This document shows, one piece after another, positions 34,201 to 42,656 of a DNA stretch of 64,000 bases. The position numbers and the translations under genes were made by a program. This DNA comes from G963662605 sp963662605 (GTDB lineage Bacteria > Bacteroidota > Ignavibacteria > Ignavibacteriales > Ignavibacteriaceae): positions 930,001-994,000 of the forward strand of contig OY759785.1 of assembly GCA_963662605.1 (NCBI GenBank), in the 5' to 3' direction. The notes below the pieces were generated by a model that was not told the DNA's origin, did not search any database, and saw nothing but the letters and a program-made list of their open reading frames with translations. The stretch's first letter is position 1, and each line of letters starts with the position of its first letter.

Positions 34201-36766
34201 TCTGATTAAAAACATAGGTTGAGAATAAACTATCAACCGATACCTGCAGCGTGTAACCCTGTGCCGTTGTGCTCGCATTCCATGTCAGCGTAATTGATAG
34301 ACTGACGTCTACAGCATTATTTGCGGGTGTTGCCAAAAGCGGAGTGTTCGGTGCAATTCCTATGACTGTAAAACTCCATATACTTGACCAGCCTGAAGTA
34401 CCATATTTATTTGCTGCATTTACCCGCCAATAATATTTCGCGAAATTATTTAGTCCGCTGATCTGCTGGCTCGTAGTAGTCAGGCCGCTCTGATTATACA
34501 CGTAACTTGAAAAAAGACTGTCGGTCGATACCTGCAATGCATAACTTGCCGCAGTGACACTTGCATTCCATGTAAGCATTGGTGAAACACTTACATCGAT
34601 TGAATTTGCAGGGGGTGTCGACAGGACGGGTACATTTGGCGTGATTCCGGTAACAGTAAAATTCCAGATGCTTGACCAGTTCGAAGTGCCGTACTTATTT
34701 GTGGCATTTACCCGCCAGTAATATTTCGTAAAATTGCTCAACCCTGAAATCTGTTGAGTTGTATCTATTAATCCATCCTTACTGTATATAATACTTACGA
34801 ATAGCGTATCTGTTGACACTTGTAATGTATAGCTCACTGCTTTTGCAGAGCTATGCCATATTAATGCTGGTGTAAGATTGACATCAACAATGTTATTGTC
34901 AGGAGCTGCTAAAACAGGCGCATTTGGGGCGACTCCAACTGTTGTAAAATTCCAGACAGTTGACCAACCCGAAACACCGTACTTGTTTGCGGCATTTACA
35001 CGCCAATAATATTTTGTCAGATTGTTAAGTCCGGCAATTTGCTGACTTGTGTCTTGTAATCCGCTTTTATTATAAATTAATGCGGCAAACCCTGTGTCTG
35101 CGGCAACCTGCAGTGAATAACTTGTTGCCGTGTTACTTTTCTTCCAAGCTAATGTTGGCGGATAATTTAAATCTGTCGTATCGTTTTTGGGTGTTCCCAA
35201 AACCGGTGCGTTTGGAGCTGTGCCAAGTGTTATAAAGTCCCAAACATTTGACCACCCTGAAGTACCGTACGTATTTGCCGCATTCAGGCGCCAGTAATAT
35301 TTGGTTGCATTACTAAGTCCTGGAATTTGTTGATTGGTCCCGGTTAATCCACTCTGGTTATAGATAAAACCTCTGAATAGACTATCTGTTGAAACTTGTA
35401 ACGAATAGCTTTCAGCTGCGGCGGTAAGATTCCATGAGAGTGTCACGCTTAATTCTACATCTGCAGTATGACTGATGGGTGATGATAGTACTGGCACTAT
35501 AGGAGCAGAAGTATTGTCCACATCTTTTATACAGCGGATTTGCAAACCCAATGTTTTACTGCCGGTATTCACGATAACGGACCCAATGTCGCATGCAAGA
35601 CCTAATCTTACGGCTTTCCCTGTATCGCTCTCAGCGGAACTCCAAAAATAAGTATTACGTCCTAAATCATTAAATGAAGCATTGCCATCTCTCCAGCCCG
35701 AAAGCAAAGCCGAGAACCCTGTGGCATTACTCCCCGCTCCGTTTTCGATTCCTTCCCCAATTGCTTTTAGGCCATTACCGCCTGAATATCCAATTACTGT
35801 TGTCAGCAGTACTGCATACTCTTCTTTTGTCGGTATATGCCAGCCCGTCGGGCATATACCCTGAATGTTGTATGTAAACGCGGGATTCGGTGAGGAAATG
35901 TGTGTTGCTCCATTTTGATACTGCACCGCCTCTGCCCATTGATACAAACCGCCATACTTTGCACAATTTGTATCAGAGTCGTTATAACAATACTTTTCAA
36001 TTGTTCCGTTGTTGGATTGAGTTACATTCCCATTCACTCGTAATCCAACATCAAGGTTTTCTTTGAGCCAACATTGACCGCCGATCAGCACGGTGTTATA
36101 TGTTTTACCAAAATGAGTTACGGTCTGTATTCCCGGACATGCCGATCCCGACTGAGGGGCTTCAGCTTTTATTGTGTTTTCCTGATTCTCCACGATTACA
36201 TTTGACTGATCATTATCGGAAATACTTTTTCCTTTGGAGCGAAATGCAAAATAGAAATAGTTCAATCCGGGATTGAGGTATATCTCTCCTCCTGCTTTTC
36301 CGCCGGATACGGAAAATGAATAATTCCCCAAATACTTGTAAAAGCTACCTGTATAACTCTTGTAGAGAATATCATATATATCGAAAATATCAACGACACC
36401 CTCACGAAGCAGCTTTGAACGCAATGAAGTATCTATCAAGCTAACCTGATTAGCGGCATCCCATGCATTGATGAATGTGCTTTCATTCGAATAATTTGTC
36501 ATATCAAGTATGAGAAGTTTAACCTCGTCAATTGGTGCGGTTATTGTATCATTCGCGGTGGTTGATTTTATCTGTCGGGGGAGATTGAGGCTGCCGGATT
36601 TATCCCAGAAATATCCGGTATGGATTCCGGCTTTATCGGCGTTTTTTAAATTTAATTGAATTTTTGCTGTTGTAGGCTGCGCGGGACCTGATATATCGTT
36701 TCTGCATGAGACTTGAGTCAATATTATAGCAATGCAATACAAATAAACACAACGATGAATTAACAT
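28256..36766 (-). CDS. Giant surface (lipo)protein with FISUMP domains and FN3-like repeats
   Basis: 2836 residues. A hydrophobic N-terminus ends in Q-V-S-C21, an imperfect lipobox, so lipid anchoring is likely but not sure. Four FISUMP domains (Fibrobacter succinogenes major paralogous domain) lie at about 210-415, 1477-1667, 2250-2433 and 2642-2836, each with the CPG...YxTVxIGxQCWLxENLD...GTIEKYCYNDD...YGGLYxWxE...GICPxGWHIP...VRCxK pattern. Between them are about 19 FN3-like repeats of roughly 95 residues (LTWNASxxATSYTLQVSTDSLF...YYWRVxATNxYGTSGWSSVW): eleven, then six, then two. The repeats are highly similar to each other, so expansion is recent. Such proteins are thought to bind carbohydrate or mediate adhesion; no enzyme domain is visible. 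Confidence 0.88.
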   Translation of the reverse strand: MLIHRCVYLYCIAIILTQVSCRNDISGPAQPTTAKIQLNLKNADKAGIHTGYFWDKSGSLNLPRQIKSTTANDTITAPIDEVKLLILDMTNYSNESTFINAWDAANQVSLIDTSLRSKLLREGVVDIFDIYDILYKSYTGSFYKYLGNYSFSVSGGKAGGEIYLNPGLNYFYFAFRSKGKSISDNDQSNVIVENQENTIKAEAPQSGSACPGIQTVTHFGKTYNTVLIGGQCWLKENLDVGLRVNGNVTQSNNGTIEKYCYNDSDTNCAKYGGLYQWAEAVQYQNGATHISSPNPAFTYNIQGICPTGWHIPTKEEYAVLLTTVIGYSGGNGLKAIGEGIENGAGSNATGFSALLSGWRDGNASFNDLGRNTYFWSSAESDTGKAVRLGLACDIGSVIVNTGSKTLGLQIRCIKDVDNTSAPIVPVLSSPISHTADVELSVTLSWNLTAAAESYSLQVSTDSLFRGFIYNQSGLTGTNQQIPGLSNATKYYWRLNAANTYGTSGWSNVWDFITLGTAPNAPVLGTPKNDTTDLNYPPTLAWKKSNTATSYSLQVAADTGFAALIYNKSGLQDTSQQIAGLNNLTKYYWRVNAANKYGVSGWSTVWNFTTVGVAPNAPVLAAPDNNIVDVNLTPALIWHSSAKAVSYTLQVSTDTLFVSIIYSKDGLIDTTQQISGLSNFTKYYWRVNATNKYGTSNWSSIWNFTVTGITPNVPVLSTPPANSIDVSVSPMLTWNASVTAASYALQVSTDSLFSSYVYNQSGLTTTSQQISGLNNFAKYYWRVNAANKYGTSGWSSIWSFTVIGIAPNTPLLATPANNAVDVSLSITLTWNASTTAQGYTLQVSVDSLFSTYVFNQSSLPGTTQQISGLNNLIKYFWRVAATNSYGTSGWSSVWKFTTIGTEPSTPALGSPANNTVDVSIPPTLTWAASAGSTSYRLQVATDTGFTSIIFNDSTLTSTSKQVASLTNSTKYYWRVQAKNSYGVSGWSSVWNFTTIGIAPSVPVLVTPTNNTIDVSISPTLTWNASATATSYTLQVSADSLFASTIYNQSGLTSTTQQLSGLNNVTKYYWRVRATNSYGTSGWSLVWNFSTIGTAPSVPVLATPVNNAVDIGVSPTLTWDVSAVATSYALQVSTDSLFSTFIFNQSGLTSTSQQISGLSNVTKYYWHINATSSYGTSGWSSVWHFTTTGVAPSIPVLASPANNLIDVELTPTLSWNASATATSYTLQVSTDAGFTNFVYNKSGLTTTSQQVSIQTNLAKFFWRVSATNNYGTSDWSSVWSFTTVGTAPAIPTMATPSDKAGDLSLSPILTWNVSTTAVSYTLQVSTDSLFSSFVYNKNDLTTTNQQLVGLNYLTKYYWRVSATNSYGTSGWSTSWSFTTIGSAPSIPVLATPINNTADIAIPPTLTWSASAGSKNYRLQVATDSLFTTIVFNDSTITAISTQITGLGYSSQYFWRVSAANSYGTSNWSGTWSFTTQGNPCPGTPTVTYAGKTYHTVQIGSQCWLKENLDVGSRINGSGTQTDNGTIEKYCYNDDPANCDTYGGLYEWNESMQYVTTAGTQGICPAGWHIPTQAEFQVLESTVKNDGNTLKAAGQGSGSGAGTNTSGFSALLGGSRHYLGYFNSIREYIPLWSTTEYDATNASYSYLNYDDSTIRSANSSKNYGLSVRCLKGDGTVSPPALSSPSTGAIDVSISPTLSWNASSTATSYTLQVSADSLFSTYMYNQNGLTGTSQQISGLNNFTKYYWRLSASNGLSTSGWSDVWNFVTIKTAPGATQIVLPACNAKDISITPTIIWMKSAMAVSYTLQVATDNGFANTIYNQSNIADTSMQVPELSGLTTYWMRVNATNTLGTSGWSGECSFTTEKTFPENTQTVLPVCGSGDVSITPIITWNKSARATSYNLQVATDNGFANTIFNQSNIADTSLLAPELNGLTTYYMRVSATNKYATSNWSGECSFTTEKTFPENTQTVLPVCGSKDISITPTIVWNKSARATSYTLQISTDVGFANTVYNQGGITDTSIQAPELNGLTTYYMRVSATNKYATSNWSGECAFTTIKTAPEIPQLVLPVCNELNVSITPTITWMKSARAATYDLQIATDNGFANMVYTQTGITDTNHLVPELNRLTTYYMRVRAINRFATSNWSGECGFTTIGTAPAAPNLSTPTNSTMDIGLSLTLTWSASTMATSYMLQVSADSSFASFIYSEGQITGTSRQVTGLGYSSTYYWRVNATNTYGTSGWSGTWSFSTQGNPCPGIPSVDYAGKVYKTVQIGSQCWLQENLDIGTRINGGSSQTDNGTIEKYCYNDDPANCAMYGGLYEWHEMMQYVTTAGTQGICPTGWHLPTIDEYHTLAAAVSDASALKAVGNGGGTNTSGFSGLLEGYRYYLDYTYINVGNAVYLWTSSEFGTDKASATYLVKENSIVTYGYDFKQDAFSVRCLKGDGVLSPPLAPILSSPSSGLIDVTLPPTLSWNASATATSYALQISTDAGFSNLIYNNSGFTETSQVITGLNYLTKYYWRVNATSSNGTSGWSNIWDFTTTKLGSAPSTPTLTAPADKGSVVSLFSTLNWSCSDPDGDPLTYTLYYGTSSPPQNVISGITASTYSLYSIAHSGITYYWYIIADDSHGNNSKSETHTFTISSAPIALPCPGTETVDYEGTTYHTVQMGTQCWLKENLNVGIRIDGSGYQTNNGILEKNCFNDDTTYCNVYGGLYEWNEAMQYAGGGSGIQGICPSGWHIPDTSEVRIFAEYVNYEGNYLKAVGQGTEVGIGNNASGFTALLGGYRHHLGYGITYDGMSLETDFWTSVPSGSNTYYMAIHGWLNDVVLNADINTLAFSVRCIKN

Positions 36767-37017
36767 ACATGCATTCCTTATACAATTTTATCACGCATTT
36801 CTGAATTACATATTCGAGCTATTGTCGGTATATCAGTGTTGAGTACTTATAAATATAGGAACTCTAATTCGTATGGTTTGTGTGTTAAATTGTTATTTCT
36901 TTCTTACATCCCTCCATGAAACTTCATAAAAGCCTAGTTGTTAGTTTTATGACTGTCAGTATACACTAATTTGGTTTATCTTCAAAGATTATTTTACGTA
37001 TCGGCGGGTTTAGATAA
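36767..37017. other. upstream region of FISUMP gene up to IS3 left end
   Basis: AT-rich; it presumably holds the promoter of the FISUMP gene on the minus strand. No 5' part of the surface-protein pseudogene lying beyond the IS can be found here. Confidence 0.4.
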
Positions 37018-37064
37018 TGACCTGCCCCAATAAGTTGTACCAGTTGTTATGTTAGTCCCGGTCA

Positions 37065-37931
37065 TCAAGCACTTGCAAACTGATGAGGGATAATGACCTC
37101 CGGTACCGGAGGTCGAAAATTTAACGAACTATGCGGCCTTTTTCTGTTGTAATGCTGCCGCCATTTTTCAGTAATAACCTGTGCTTCAAATATAGTATCA
37201 AATATTTCTCCATTCAAGAGCTCATCCCGTAATTTCCCATTAAAGGATTCAATATAACCGTTCTCCCAAGGACTTCCCGGTTCTATAAATAGCGTCGTTA
37301 CTCCTAATCTCTGTAACCATAGCCGAACTGATTCTGCCGTAAATTCTGTTCCGTTATCTGAACGTATATGATCAGGTACTCCATGAGCAATAAATAACTC
37401 GGACAACTTAAACAGTACTTCATCTGCCTCTATCTGACGCTTGATGTGAATTGCCAGGCATTCTCTTGTATATTCATCAATAATATTCAAGATGCGTATT
37501 GCTTTTCCGTCACTTGTTCTCTCATGAACAAAGTCATAGCTCCACACATGATTTTTCTACATCGGTCTTAACCTAATTGTTGAGCCGTCATTTAACCAGA
37601 GTCTCTTTCGTTTTGGCTGCTTTTTCGGCACTTTCAGCCCTTCTTCCCGCCAAATGCGCTCGACTCGCTTATGGTTTACTCTCCAGCCTTCGGCTTTAAG
37701 CAATGCAGTTATTCTGCGGTAACCGTATCTTCCATAATCACAAGCTGATTTTACTATCGCTTCTCTGAGTAACTCTTCATCAGGCTTCTCTTTTTTCTTT
37801 CTGCGTTGAGTTGATCTCGGTTGTTCCAATACCTTACAGGCTCTGCGTTCTGATATTTTTAGCTCTGTCATTACCGCCTCAACTGCCCGGCGCTTCTTTA
37901 CCGGGCTCAGTAATTTCCCCGGGATGCCTCC
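37065..37931 (-). pseudogene. IS3-family transposase OrfB, interrupted by TAG
   Basis: The first part (LLSPVKKRRAVEAVM...GRYGYRRITALLKAEGWRVNHKRVERIWREEGLKV...IRLRPM) is the HTH_21 region. At 37557-37559 a TAG replaces the expected tyrosine codon (RLRPM-stop-KNHVWSYDF). The same frame then continues with the rve core: WSYDFVHE, IRSDNGTEF and ENGYIESFNGKLRDELL (the DDE triad), ending at 37065. A single-base change explains the break, so it is a recent loss. Confidence 0.85.
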
Positions 37932-38185
37932 TTCAGGATAGAGTTGTCCAGCGAAAGGTCTGTCACAAGCTTTCGGAGTTGACTGTTTTCCTTTTCGAGT
38001 TCTCTTAAGCGCTTTGCCTGATCCATCCGTATGCCACCGTACTCTTTTCTCCACCGATAATACGTCTGGTCAGTTACCCCTAATTTCCGGCAAATCATTT
38101 CCAGGGACTCACCCTGGCTTTGCAGAACTTCTGCTTCCCGGAGTTTTCCTATAATCTGTTCTGGTGTAAATCGTTTCTTGCCCAT
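37907..38185 (-). CDS. IS3-family transposase OrfA
   Basis: 92 residues: helix-turn-helix (MGKKRFTPEQIIGKLREAEVLQ...ICRKLGVTDQTYYRWRKEYGG) followed by a leucine-zipper helix (AKRLRELEKENSQLRKLVTDLSLDNSILKEA). It binds the element ends and provides the N-terminus of the OrfAB fusion made by -1 frameshifting. It is intact, but the partner orfB is not. Confidence 0.85.
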   Translation of the reverse strand: MGKKRFTPEQIIGKLREAEVLQSQGESLEMICRKLGVTDQTYYRWRKEYGGIRMDQAKRLRELEKENSQLRKLVTDLSLDNSILKEASRGNY

Positions 38186-38241
38186 AATTTTTCTCCTTCA
38201 ATCCAAATATAACTATTGGATCTCTTTTTGGGGGGCAGACA

Positions 38242-39099
38242 GGCAACAGTAACGTATCAATAAAACGTTATTACGATATTACTCCGTCAACCAATACCGG
38301 GTTGAATGCAACTTTGGTATTTCACTATGACGGCCGCAGTTCCGAACTCAATGGCGTAGTAGAATCATCACTGCAGCTATTCAAATCAACGGATGCCGGA
38401 AGCACATGGTCATTGGGTGTCGGAACAGTTAATACGACAGCCAAAACTATTACGTACGGTGGCATCAACGACTTTTCACGTTGGACAGCAGCGGGGCAAA
38501 GTGCTCCACTTCCTGTTGAATTGAATGCATTCAGTTCTGAAGTTGAAGGCAGGAATGTTCGCCTTGATTGGACAACGGCAACCGAAATTAATTCTTACAA
38601 ATTTGTAATTGAGCGTTCCAAAACCGGCAGTGGTTCATGGTCTTGTGTTGGTGAAGTTCGGGCAAGCAATTACAGTAATGCTCCGAAGTATTACAGTTAT
38701 ACTGATAAAAACCTGAAAACAAATACGTATTCATATCGCTTGAAAATGATAGATAACGATGGTTCGTTTGAGTATAGCAAAATTACTACTGAAGCCACCA
38801 TTGCCACACCAACTCACTTCAGTCTGTCTCAGAATTATCCGAATCCGTTTAATCCTACGACAAAGATAACGTATGCTTTGCCTGCAGACAGTCATGTGAC
38901 ACTCGAACTGTATTCAATTTCAGGACAAAAAATAGCAACCCTGGTAAGCGAAAATGCTGTCGCGGGATTCTATGATGTTTAGGTTAATATGAACAGTTAT
39001 GGATTGGCGAGCGGCATGTATCTCTATCGCTTCAATGGCCGCGACTTGAATTCAGGCAACAAATTCACCACTGTTAAAAAAATGATTTACCTAAAATAG
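38242..39099 (+). pseudogene. surface protein C-terminal remnant with T9SS-like sorting domain
   Basis: Begins abruptly at the IS right end and reads GNSNVSIKRYYDI... onward; the 5' part is absent. It ends in LSQNYPNPFNPTTKITYALPADS... and MIYLK. At 38980-38982 an in-frame TAG (FYDV-stop-VNMNSYG) interrupts it; the CAG of a glutamine one base away is the likely ancestor. About 200 C-terminal residues are clearly paralogous to the end of the 55726 protein (PVELNxFxSxVxGRxVxLxWxTATExNSYKFVxERSK). Confidence 0.85.
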
Positions 39100-39114
39100 T
39101 ATTTCTTATAGCTC

Positions 39115-39153
39115 AAAAAACAGCCGTCCAAAGTGACGGCTGTTTTATTTTTA
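39115..39153 (+). terminator. rho-independent terminator
   Basis: CAGCCGTC (39121-39128) pairs with GACGGCTG (39135-39142), flanked by A and T runs on both sides, so it could work in both directions between the converging genes. Confidence 0.8.
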
Positions 39154-39274
39154 AAGCCCCACTTTGTCAATCATCTCGAATTGACAAATACCGCAAATCA
39201 ATATAGTATTCATTTTGAGTATATAATCTTCATCTCCTCAAGATGTGCTGGATAATGAAAGTAAGTCGCTCGAT

Positions 39275-41503
39275 TTATATTCCAATCGAACATCCAACAA
39301 CAATCATTCTTCTACCAAAATAACTGAGTATGTCTTTGCGCGATGAATAATCGGGTGAATATGAATAACCGAATATGTTAGTAAAGTTCAGAATGTTTAA
39401 TCCTTCCATGTACGCAACAAGAGAATATTTATCAAACAATTGTCCGAAGTATGTCAACCGCAAGTCAACGCGTTTGTAATTCGGGAATCGTGCTGAGTTC
39501 GTCATGCCGTAATCCGGTTCATAGACGTTTTTTGCTGTGTTGAATGTTGAAGACAATACCGGAGTATAAGGTTTCCCGGTCGCAAATTTCGCGTTGATGC
39601 CTACCTGCCAGTGCTCAGCCACATTATACTTGACCACCAATGAAAGATTATGGGTAATATCATAATCGCTGTTTGTATAAGAATCGTAATCCATCCACTT
39701 CCGTTTTGTGTTGATATAGCCGTAAGAAATCCATCCGGTTATATCGGAAAGAAGTGAGCCTTTGAGAATAACATCAACACCATTCGCAAAGCCGTGGCCG
39801 GAGTTATCATAGTTCGTAATATCGTTTTCCAGCGGCAGATTTTTGTAATCTTTATGGTACATTTCTACGCGGAATGAATTCTGCTCGCCAAGGTCGAGTT
39901 CATACGAAGCGATGTAATGCTCGGCGCACATCGGTCCCAGATCCGGATTACCGTCAACGGGTGCATACAGGCGCGGGTCGGGAAGCTGATGAAAAATACC
40001 CCAGCCGAGACAAAACACAGATTGGCCGGAAAGTTTGTAGCCGATACTTGCCCGCGGATCGGTCCATGATTGTTTGTGTCCCGGAAATTCATCGTGACGC
40101 ACGCCGCCGGTGAATGTAACATGGTTCAATCCCAAGGGATTAAGCATCTGATATTCCGAATACATACCCCACCGGTTTGCCTGAAGCGCGGCATCAATAA
40201 CTTTTGAATAGGCGCCGGGACGCATATCATAATCCTCTGCCGGGATTCTTCCTTCGTATGTTATTCTGCGGTTTTCATACTCGGCACCAGCAAGTAGTTT
40301 TGAACTGCTGCTGAGCGTATACTCAAAATCGTTTCTAAAATTATATACATGGTCTGCTCTGTCTATATCCAATACGCCGAGTATCCATGTGTTGCCGAAC
40401 CGGTTATACGACAGACTGTTTTTCATAATGATTCTATCGGATAATAGAAGAGTATTCTGGAGATTAATGAACGTGTTTTTGGAATCGCCGTTGAATGTTC
40501 CGTTATATTCCGCACGCTCAACGTTAACGCCCTCGTCATCCGCCGCGTAAGAACCGAACAATTTGATTTTACCCGACTGCGAATAAGAATATATCAGCGC
40601 GCCTGTCCCGCTTTTTGAAACAGGGGAGGACGGTATGCGTTCGTTGCCGCCGTTAAGCCAAAAGATCGGCCGTGTGAAACTCTGCCGTATATCAAAATAC
40701 CCGCCGAGCTTATCTTCTATAATGGGCATATCAACCGTTAAAGAAGCATTCGCCATAGAAAGAGCAATATTGTAATTTTCTCTGCCCGGAATATTTCTGG
40801 TATCAATATCAAGTACACCGGATAACGCGTTACCGTACTTCGCGGAGAATCCGCCGCTGGTAAAAAACATGGAACGCACGACACTCTGATTAAGATTGGA
40901 AAACATTCCGCCGTAACCGGATTCGAATGTCATGGTGTGATAGACCACTGCCTGATCAATAACGGTTATTGTTTCGAGCGGATCACCGCCGCGCACATAC
41001 AGTTCGGCGCTCTCGGAGACCTGTGTAATCCCCGGCAGTGTTTTCAGTGATTGATAAATATCCGCCGCGCCTCCCGGTGTTGTCAGAACATCCATTCTTG
41101 TTATCACGACACCTTTGTCGGCTTCGGAGCCGTATGAACTTGCAGTAACGATTGCCTCTTTCAGATTTACGGCATTATCCTCAAGCACAAAGCTAACGGT
41201 GTTTTTCTGTTTCGGCAGTAAGGTTATTTTCTGTGATACCGGTTTATATCCGACAACACTTGTTGTTACCGTTACTTCGCCCTGCTTTTTTGTCGCGAAG
41301 GAAAATGATCCGTCCTCGGCAGTCATGGTGCCGTCACCAGAATTCGCGATAAACACGGTTGCATAGGGCAGCGGCCTGTGTTGGGAGTCCGTTACCGAAC
41401 CCTCAACAGTGGTTTTTGTTTGCGCGATGATCAGCGATTGCAGTAGCATGAGCATTGATGCAAAGAGTGATATGTACATGCGTTTCATTGTATACACTTT
41501 CAA
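39275..41503 (-). CDS. TonB-dependent outer-membrane receptor
   Basis: 742 residues: signal peptide (about 1-27), a carboxypeptidase-regulatory-like domain (28-110: VEGSVTDSQHRPLPYATVFI...DGSFSF), plug domain (about 115-235: QSLKTLPGITQVSESAELYVRGGDPLETITVIDQ) and a 22-strand-type barrel to the aromatic C-terminus. It imports an unidentified ligand across the outer membrane using TonB energy. The start lies 3 bases after the stop of the TPR gene, so it is the last gene of the regulator operon. A start five codons later (MKRMYISLF) is also possible. Confidence 0.87.
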   Translation of the reverse strand: MKVYTMKRMYISLFASMLMLLQSLIIAQTKTTVEGSVTDSQHRPLPYATVFIANSGDGTMTAEDGSFSFATKKQGEVTVTTSVVGYKPVSQKITLLPKQKNTVSFVLEDNAVNLKEAIVTASSYGSEADKGVVITRMDVLTTPGGAADIYQSLKTLPGITQVSESAELYVRGGDPLETITVIDQAVVYHTMTFESGYGGMFSNLNQSVVRSMFFTSGGFSAKYGNALSGVLDIDTRNIPGRENYNIALSMANASLTVDMPIIEDKLGGYFDIRQSFTRPIFWLNGGNERIPSSPVSKSGTGALIYSYSQSGKIKLFGSYAADDEGVNVERAEYNGTFNGDSKNTFINLQNTLLLSDRIIMKNSLSYNRFGNTWILGVLDIDRADHVYNFRNDFEYTLSSSSKLLAGAEYENRRITYEGRIPAEDYDMRPGAYSKVIDAALQANRWGMYSEYQMLNPLGLNHVTFTGGVRHDEFPGHKQSWTDPRASIGYKLSGQSVFCLGWGIFHQLPDPRLYAPVDGNPDLGPMCAEHYIASYELDLGEQNSFRVEMYHKDYKNLPLENDITNYDNSGHGFANGVDVILKGSLLSDITGWISYGYINTKRKWMDYDSYTNSDYDITHNLSLVVKYNVAEHWQVGINAKFATGKPYTPVLSSTFNTAKNVYEPDYGMTNSARFPNYKRVDLRLTYFGQLFDKYSLVAYMEGLNILNFTNIFGYSYSPDYSSRKDILSYFGRRMIVVGCSIGI

Positions 41504-41506
41504 TTA

Positions 41507-42295
41507 CTATTTATTCTTGCTTGACATTGTTTTTTCGAGTGCGGGGAGGAGATTATATTTTATCCATCCGTATTCCGGTTCAATAGATAAAGCTTTCTGA
41601 TAGATGAATTTTGCCGCTTCGTAGTTTTCCAATTGTTCATATGAGCGCCCTAACCACGCGAGTGATTCCAAATATCCCCATGATGGCTGCAAAGAATCTG
41701 ATATTTCCTCCTTTTCAAAAAGTGATACGGACTTTCTGAAATTATCGGCGGCATCCGAATAACTTCCACCGAACATTTTCGGCATGTTGAACTTCATTGA
41801 ACCACGGACAATGTAAATTCTGGGATTCTTTGCGTTTGCTTTTTCTGCCTCTCCGAGTAAATTAAAAATAGTGGAAGAGAGAGAGATTGCGGACATCGGA
41901 CTGTTGGCAATCTTCATCATGTATATAGAAGCGAGTAATGCTTTACCTTCCGATTCCATTCCCTTTATCTCCGAAAGCTGCAATCCCTTTTTCTCTGTTT
42001 CCTCATAATACTTTTCAAAGGCATCTTTGTTCTGCAAATTCATTTCGAGCAGTTTGTAACCGGTGAACGTAACATAGTAGAGAGATAATGGATCGCTCGT
42101 ATCGGCGGCGAGAGCTTTTTCAAATACGCTCCGGGACTTTAGCATCAGATCCTGATTGTAGACAGCGCTTGCCTGTTGCGCAATTGCTTTGCCTTCTTTC
42201 AGCAGCTCATTCGCGGGTGCGGTCTGCGGTTTGATAATGGAGACAGCGAGTATAACCAAAACAGTAGCGGCAGTAATGATTTTCATAGCGTTCAT
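41507..42295 (-). CDS. Exported TPR-repeat protein
   Basis: 262 residues with a signal peptide (about 1-24) and several helical TPR-like repeats (YNQDLMLKSRSVFEKALAADTSDPLSLYYVTF near the start, and SYEQLENYEAAKFIYQKALSIEPEYGWIKYNLLPALE at the end). Probably periplasmic. It is the partner gene of the TonB receptor immediately downstream and may help its assembly or ligand handling; that role is inferred from position only. A TACTTT-N7-AAAGTA palindrome lies 31 bases before its ATG. Confidence 0.75.
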   Translation of the reverse strand: MNAMKIITAATVLVILAVSIIKPQTAPANELLKEGKAIAQQASAVYNQDLMLKSRSVFEKALAADTSDPLSLYYVTFTGYKLLEMNLQNKDAFEKYYEETEKKGLQLSEIKGMESEGKALLASIYMMKIANSPMSAISLSSTIFNLLGEAEKANAKNPRIYIVRGSMKFNMPKMFGGSYSDAADNFRKSVSLFEKEEISDSLQPSWGYLESLAWLGRSYEQLENYEAAKFIYQKALSIEPEYGWIKYNLLPALEKTMSSKNK

Positions 42296-42325
42296 TGTAG
42301 TATTCCTTTTGTTATATTAATAAAG

Positions 42326-42344
42326 TACTTTGAATTTTAAAGTA
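42326..42344. promoter_or_regulatory. operator palindrome TACTTT-N7-AAAGTA, copy 2
   Basis: Identical half-sites and spacing to 43269-43287. It lies between the regulator gene and the TPR/TonB pair. Confidence 0.6.
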
Positions 42345-42359
42345 AATAGGTAAAAATTT

Positions 42360-42656
42360 TTATTTTTTTATCATTTTTTCAAGACGCTCAACATAAGCTT
42401 CAAAAGCTTTCTTTCCTTTAGAAGAAAGGGCGTAGATCGTCTTTGGTTTTCGGTCTATAAACTCCTTTTTAACGGAGACATAGCCGGCTTCCTCAAGTTT
42501 GCGGATGTGCACGCTCAAATTTCCGTCTGTAGTGTTTACTTTTTCTTTGAGAAAATTAAACTCGGCTTCTTCAACGGAAATGAGAACGGAAATTATCGCC
42601 AGCCGGATCCTTGAGTGAATTATATCATCAAGTTGTTGGTAGTCAAATTCGTTCAC
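42360..42656 (-). CDS. Winged-helix transcriptional regulator
   Basis: 98 residues, a stand-alone winged helix of the HTH_27 / MarR-like type: IRLAIISVLISVEEAEFNFLKEKVNTTDGNLSVHIRKLEEAGYVSVKKEFIDRKPKTIYALSSKGKKAFEAYVERLE. Its start overlaps the end of the membrane protein gene by four bases (ATGA type). Such regulators are commonly paired with small membrane proteins. It probably binds the two TACTTT-N7-AAAGTA palindromes that flank its own transcription unit. Confidence 0.82.
   Translation of the reverse strand: MNEFDYQQLDDIIHSRIRLAIISVLISVEEAEFNFLKEKVNTTDGNLSVHIRKLEEAGYVSVKKEFIDRKPKTIYALSSKGKKAFEAYVERLEKMIKK

Larger units (their letters stand above)
37018..38241 (-). mobile_element. IS3-family (IS407-like group) insertion sequence, inactivated
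   Basis: Left end TGACCTGCCCCAATAAG at 37018 and right end (complement) TGTCTGCCCCCCAAAAAGAG at 38241 are the imperfect inverted ends typical of this group. orfA and orfB occupy the element on the minus strand. The four bases flanking each end (ATAA and GGCA) do not match, so the usual target duplication is missing. Confidence 0.8.

Noticed and set aside
37557..38982. Possible recoding of TAG as a sense codon (TAG inside orfB and in the surface-protein remnant)
   Set aside because: Many intact genes here end in TAG at the natural C-terminus (for example 2605, 24177, 60417, 63244), so TAG is a normal stop; the two cases are point mutations in decaying genes.
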